The notes under the pieces are model-generated. The model was not told where the DNA came from and ran no database searches. It worked only from the letters and a program-made list of their open reading frames with translations. From Rhizobium sp. Q54 (lineage in GTDB: Bacteria; Pseudomonadota; Alphaproteobacteria; Rickettsiales; UBA1997): a stretch of 8,077 bases of DNA. The translations under genes and the position numbers were made by a program. This document shows, piece after piece, positions 6,109 through 8,077 of the stretch. Each line of letters opens with the position of its first letter. The first letter of the stretch is position 1. The stretch covers positions 1-8,077 of the forward strand of contig CAMBFP010000049.1 of the NCBI GenBank assembly GCA_945865745.1. Reading direction: 5' to 3'.

Positions 6109-6924
6109 GATTTTACACAAAAAATTTTGGAATTTTGTGCCCAAGCAATTGGTTTTGGTGTCGCGAAGGTAAGAGTGGAAAGAGCAGTAGTGGTATTTGA
6201 AACGGAAGCGATATTTGGCGACGTTTGGATCTGCAGTGTTTTTGTAGTTCAGCTTCCTAATGGCCATTTCGTTACGATGAAAAACTAAAATAAAATTGAA
6301 GTAAGTTTGATACTCAGCAACGGAGTGAGAGTAATCAGCATGCTTTAAAAAGATTTTATAAAAGGGCTCTCCGCTGCCGTCATGCTTTTCAACTCGGGTA
6401 AATAAATCGCGCAAAATTTCACGATTAAAAATCATGTGGTGGCTAATTCCGGAGACTGTTTGGAATTCTTTTGGCAATTTTTCGACCGCGATTTCTGGTA
6501 ATAATTTTCTGATATTCGCGGCTACTCTTTGGTCGAAATCTCGACGTTCAATATTTTCATCTTTGCTAATATTGTAAAGCGCGCGGCCTTGTTGATCAAA
6601 CATTGTAACACGACGGAAAAAAACCGTGTCGCTGTCTAAAATTAAAATATTTTCGCTAATATTCGGAATGGTGAAGGCGGCATAAAACTTGAGCAGCTGC
6701 TGAAAATACCAGCCGACAACTTCGCCAACGTGACTTTTTACTAAGTCGTAAGAGAAGGGAAAGAGCGCCTCGTCAAACCACTCGGCTTTATCGGTGTAGC
6801 GCTCTTTGGAAATGACAATGATTCTTCTGGCGCCAACAATTTTCTTGCGCGCTGCGTCAATACAAAATTCGAGTATTGGCAAGTCTTTCGCGTGAGCTGG
6901 AATTACAATATCAAATTCAGTCAC
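6091..6924 (-). CDS. DUF6492-type glycosyltransferase inserted in the str operon
   Basis: The protein has 277 residues and no signal peptide or TM segment. It opens with F-D-I-V-I-P (4-9), continues with G-W-Y-F-Q-Q-L-L-K (71-79), I-L-D-S-D-T-V-F (95-102, the DxD-like metal and nucleotide-sugar site of GT-A enzymes), S-G-I-S-H-H-M-I-F (158-166), an A-E-Y-Q-T-Y segment (203-208) and C-S-F-H-S-Y-L near the end. This order matches the DUF6492 glycosyltransferase family, usually linked to surface polysaccharide; donor and acceptor are unknown. The start is GTG (6922-6924), preceded by GGAG at a 9-base distance, the only good Shine-Dalgarno in the window. No ATG lies between it and the in-frame rpsG stop 24 bases upstream. 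Position between rpsG and fusA is atypical and suggests insertion into the operon, perhaps by transfer, giving it high growth-linked transcription. Confidence 0.8.
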   Translation of the reverse strand: MTEFDIVIPAHAKDLPILEFCIDAARKKIVGARRIIVISKERYTDKAEWFDEALFPFSYDLVKSHVGEVVGWYFQQLLKFYAAFTIPNISENILILDSDTVFFRRVTMFDQQGRALYNISKDENIERRDFDQRVAANIRKLLPEIAVEKLPKEFQTVSGISHHMIFNREILRDLFTRVEKHDGSGEPFYKIFLKHADYSHSVAEYQTYFNFILVFHRNEMAIRKLNYKNTADPNVAKYRFRFKYHYCSFHSYLRDTKTNCLGTKFQNFLCKILSIKN

Positions 6925-6948
6925 TGGCGAAAGCTCCGCTTTAAAAAA

Positions 6949-7416
6949 CTACCAGCGGTAATGTGCGAAAGCCTTGTTGGCTTCAGCCATTTTGAAAACT
7001 TCTTCTTTTTTCTTTGCTGCCCAACCTTTGTTCTCAAGAGACTCAAGAATTACGTTAACAACTTTGGTTGTAAGGTCTTTACCTTTGATGTTTTCAATAC
7101 CGAACTTCAACCATTTCAGAGCAAGAGCTGAACCACGGCGAGGAGAAACCTCAACTGGGATTTGGTAAGTTGCGCCACCAATACGACGAGATCTAACTTC
7201 AACTTTTGGAATCACATTTTCCAAAGCTTCTTTAAAAATTACGACAGGAGGTTTTTTTAATTTTTGCTCCAATTGATCGAAAGCTGCGTAAACAGATTTT
7301 TCGACAACAGATTTTTTGCCGTCATCCATCAAGCGGTTAACAAACCTAGAAACGATTACTTCGCCATATTTAGCGTCAGGGAAAATTTTTCTGACTTTTG
7401 CTGCTCTTCTACGCAT
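6949..7416 (-). CDS. rpsG: 30S ribosomal protein S7
   Basis: S7 binds the 3' major domain of 16S rRNA, nucleates assembly of the 30S head and lines the E site. The product has 155 residues, the normal bacterial length, from M-R-R-R-A-A-K-V-R-K to the typical C-terminal A-E-A-N-K-A-F-A-H-Y-R-W. The conserved block R-S-R-R-I-G-G-A-T-Y-Q-I-P-V-E-V is intact. It follows rpsL by 21 bases in the same transcript. The start ATG at 7416 has an A/T-rich leader without a Shine-Dalgarno sequence, so it may depend on translational coupling to rpsL. In many bacteria S7 autoregulates the operon by binding the rpsL-rpsG spacer; the 21-base spacer here is too short for the full E. coli-type site. Confidence 0.98.
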   Translation of the reverse strand: MRRRAAKVRKIFPDAKYGEVIVSRFVNRLMDDGKKSVVEKSVYAAFDQLEQKLKKPPVVIFKEALENVIPKVEVRSRRIGGATYQIPVEVSPRRGSALALKWLKFGIENIKGKDLTTKVVNVILESLENKGWAAKKKEEVFKMAEANKAFAHYRW

Positions 7417-7437
7417 TTTTTAAGAAATTTATTGTTA

Positions 7438-7809
7438 CTACTTAGGTTTTTGAGCGCCGTACTTAGAACGGGCTTGCTTACGATTTTTTACGCCTTGGGT
7501 ATCAAGAGAGCCACGAATAATGTGGTAACGAACACCTGGCAAATCTTTTACACGACCACCACGAATCGCCACAACTGAGTGCTCTTGTAGATTGTGACCT
7601 TCGCCTGGAATGTAGGCGATAACTTCAAATCCATTAGTTAATTTAACCCGAGCAACTTTACGTAAAGCCGAGTTCGGTTTTTTTGGAGTTGTTGTGTAAA
7701 CACGGGTGCAAACGCCTCTTTTTTGTGGACAACCCTTCATCGCTGGAACTTTATTTTTCGCGGTCTGTTTGACTCTTGGCTTTCTGATTAGCTGATTAAC
7801 TGTCGGCAT
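7438..7809 (-). CDS. rpsL: 30S ribosomal protein S12
   Basis: S12 sits at the decoding centre of the 30S subunit and controls accuracy. The product has 123 residues. Conserved T-T-P-K-K-P-N-S (40-47) and G-G-R-V-K-D-L-P-G (84-92) are present, including K43 and K88, the residues whose change gives streptomycin resistance, and D89, the usual methylthiolation site; all are wild type, so the sequence predicts sensitivity. Residues E62-V-I-A-Y-I-P-G-E-G-H-N-L-Q-E-H-S and V33-C-T-R-V-Y-T-T-T are of the alphaproteobacterial type. It is the first gene of the modified str operon, with its own promoter. The ATG at 7809 lacks a Shine-Dalgarno sequence and is preceded by an A/C-rich leader. Confidence 0.98.
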   Translation of the reverse strand: MPTVNQLIRKPRVKQTAKNKVPAMKGCPQKRGVCTRVYTTTPKKPNSALRKVARVKLTNGFEVIAYIPGEGHNLQEHSVVAIRGGRVKDLPGVRYHIIRGSLDTQGVKNRKQARSKYGAQKPK

Positions 7810-7851
7810 GAATTTGTTGTTTTGTAGAAATTTTAAAAAATGGGGGCGCGC

Positions 7852-7879
7852 CTTTTAGGAAAGACTAATTCTTAGTCAA
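7852..7879 (-). promoter_or_regulatory. Promoter of the rpsL-rpsG operon
   Basis: On the minus strand TTGACT (7874-7879, 5 of 6) is followed after 16 bases by TAAAAG (7852-7857, 4 of 6) and then the GC-rich GCGCGCCCCC. Such a GC-rich discriminator is known in stable-RNA and ribosomal-protein promoters under stringent (ppGpp) control. Predicted start is about 35 bases before the rpsL ATG. The spacer and -35 box include a GACTAA-TTC-TTAGTC hairpin sequence (7863-7877). Confidence 0.5.
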
Positions 7880-7901
7880 CTAGGAAAATAACGAGATGAA
7901 A

Positions 7902-7984
7902 CGTCATCCCTGATGTGAGGCACCGAGGATCTCGTGAGAAAAACTTCCGAGATCCTCAAAATGCTGATCATTTCAGGGATGATG
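7902..7984. repeat. Nested inverted-repeat (REP-like mosaic) element
   Basis: Outer arms TCATCCCTGA (7904-7913) and TCAGGGATGA (7973-7982) are exact reverse complements, and so are inner arms GAGGATCTCG (7925-7934) and CGAGATCCTC (7948-7957) around a 13-base loop. The words TCATCCC and GGATCTCG are characteristic of intergenic palindromic repeats common in alphaproteobacteria. It lies between the peroxiredoxin stop and the rpsL promoter. No U-run follows the stem, so it is not a standard intrinsic terminator, though it may protect the 3' end of the peroxiredoxin mRNA. Confidence 0.75.
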
Positions 7985-7993
7985 AATAAGAAA

Positions 7994-8077
7994 TTACAAA
8001 CTCTTCGCATTATTTGCCAAGTAATCAGCGACGCCTTTTGAGTCAGCTTTCATTCCTTGCTTACCTTTGTTCCAACC
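7994..8077 (-). CDS. 2-Cys peroxiredoxin, C-terminal end only (cut by window edge)
   Basis: The last 27 codons read G-W-N-K-G-K-Q-G-M-K-A-D-S-K-G-V-A-D-Y-L, then A-N-N-A-K-S-L and a TAA at 7994-7996. The pattern C-P-A-x-W-x-x-G-x-x-x-M-K-x-x-x-x-G-V-x-x-Y-L is the C-terminal signature of typical 2-Cys peroxiredoxins (AhpC/Prx1 type), which reduce H2O2 and organic peroxides in the cytosol; the resolving Cys would lie just outside the window. The gene starts beyond the right edge. It is transcribed toward rpsL but separated by a palindromic element and the rpsL promoter, so it is probably an independent unit. Confidence 0.8.
   Translation of the reverse strand, partial: GWNKGKQGMKADSKGVADYLANNAKSL

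Noticed and set aside
7264..7578. 104-codon plus-strand frame across rpsL and rpsG
   Set aside because: It spans the antisense of two ribosomal protein genes and their spacer, with no independent protein character.
7863..7877. GACTAA-TTC-TTAGTC hairpin considered as a terminator for the peroxiredoxin gene
   Set aside because: It has a short A/T-containing stem with no U-run and overlaps the rpsL -35 box; it is better explained as promoter sequence.
1..8077. CRISPR array, tRNA, rRNA or toxin-antitoxin module
   Set aside because: No regularly spaced repeats, no cloverleaf-like sequence, no rRNA signature and no recognisable toxin-antitoxin pair were found on either strand.

Overview
The window reads as a low-GC alphaproteobacterial chromosome segment. 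The ribosomal protein S12, S7 and EF-G sequences look alphaproteobacterial. Decayed insertion-sequence relics and a mosaic palindromic repeat between genes suggest a genome with ongoing gene decay, as in host-associated lineages such as Holosporales- or Rickettsiales-like bacteria. That narrower placement is inference only.

Layout. Positions 1-582 hold no intact gene; a relic of an IS5-type transposase is readable on the minus strand at about 244-366. A promoter and hairpin at 522-576 precede an IS1595/ISXO2-type transposase (583-1445, plus) that is dead from a nonsense codon and a frameshift. Facing it on the minus strand are a two-TM hypothetical protein (1526-2101) with its own promoter and an overlapping small basic protein (1384-1554), whose last 20 codons run antisense through the transposase 3' end. 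Positions 2175-2758 (plus) carry a decayed gene with macro-domain-like sequence. At 2723-3748 (minus) lies an intact DUF1016/YhcG-N-like plus staphylococcal-nuclease-type protein. It is preceded by a 22-bp perfect palindrome that overlaps a promoter predicted to give a leaderless mRNA.

The right half (3877-7993, minus) is a modified str operon, read right to left: promoter, rpsL, rpsG, a DUF6492-type glycosyltransferase gene, fusA and a strong intrinsic terminator. The glycosyltransferase sits where rpsG and fusA are normally adjacent, and tuf does not follow fusA. fusA has a possible promoter of its own over the 3' end of the glycosyltransferase gene, with the same spacing and GC-rich discriminator as the rpsL promoter. 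Upstream of rpsL are a nested inverted-repeat element and the last 27 codons of a 2-Cys peroxiredoxin gene cut by the window edge.

Together rpsL, rpsG and fusA supply 30S structure and translocation. Almost none of the genes has a Shine-Dalgarno sequence; the glycosyltransferase, with GGAG before a GTG start, is the exception. I see no clear new multi-gene system. The most unusual items are the nuclease fusion with its palindromic leaderless promoter and the glycosyltransferase inserted in the str operon.
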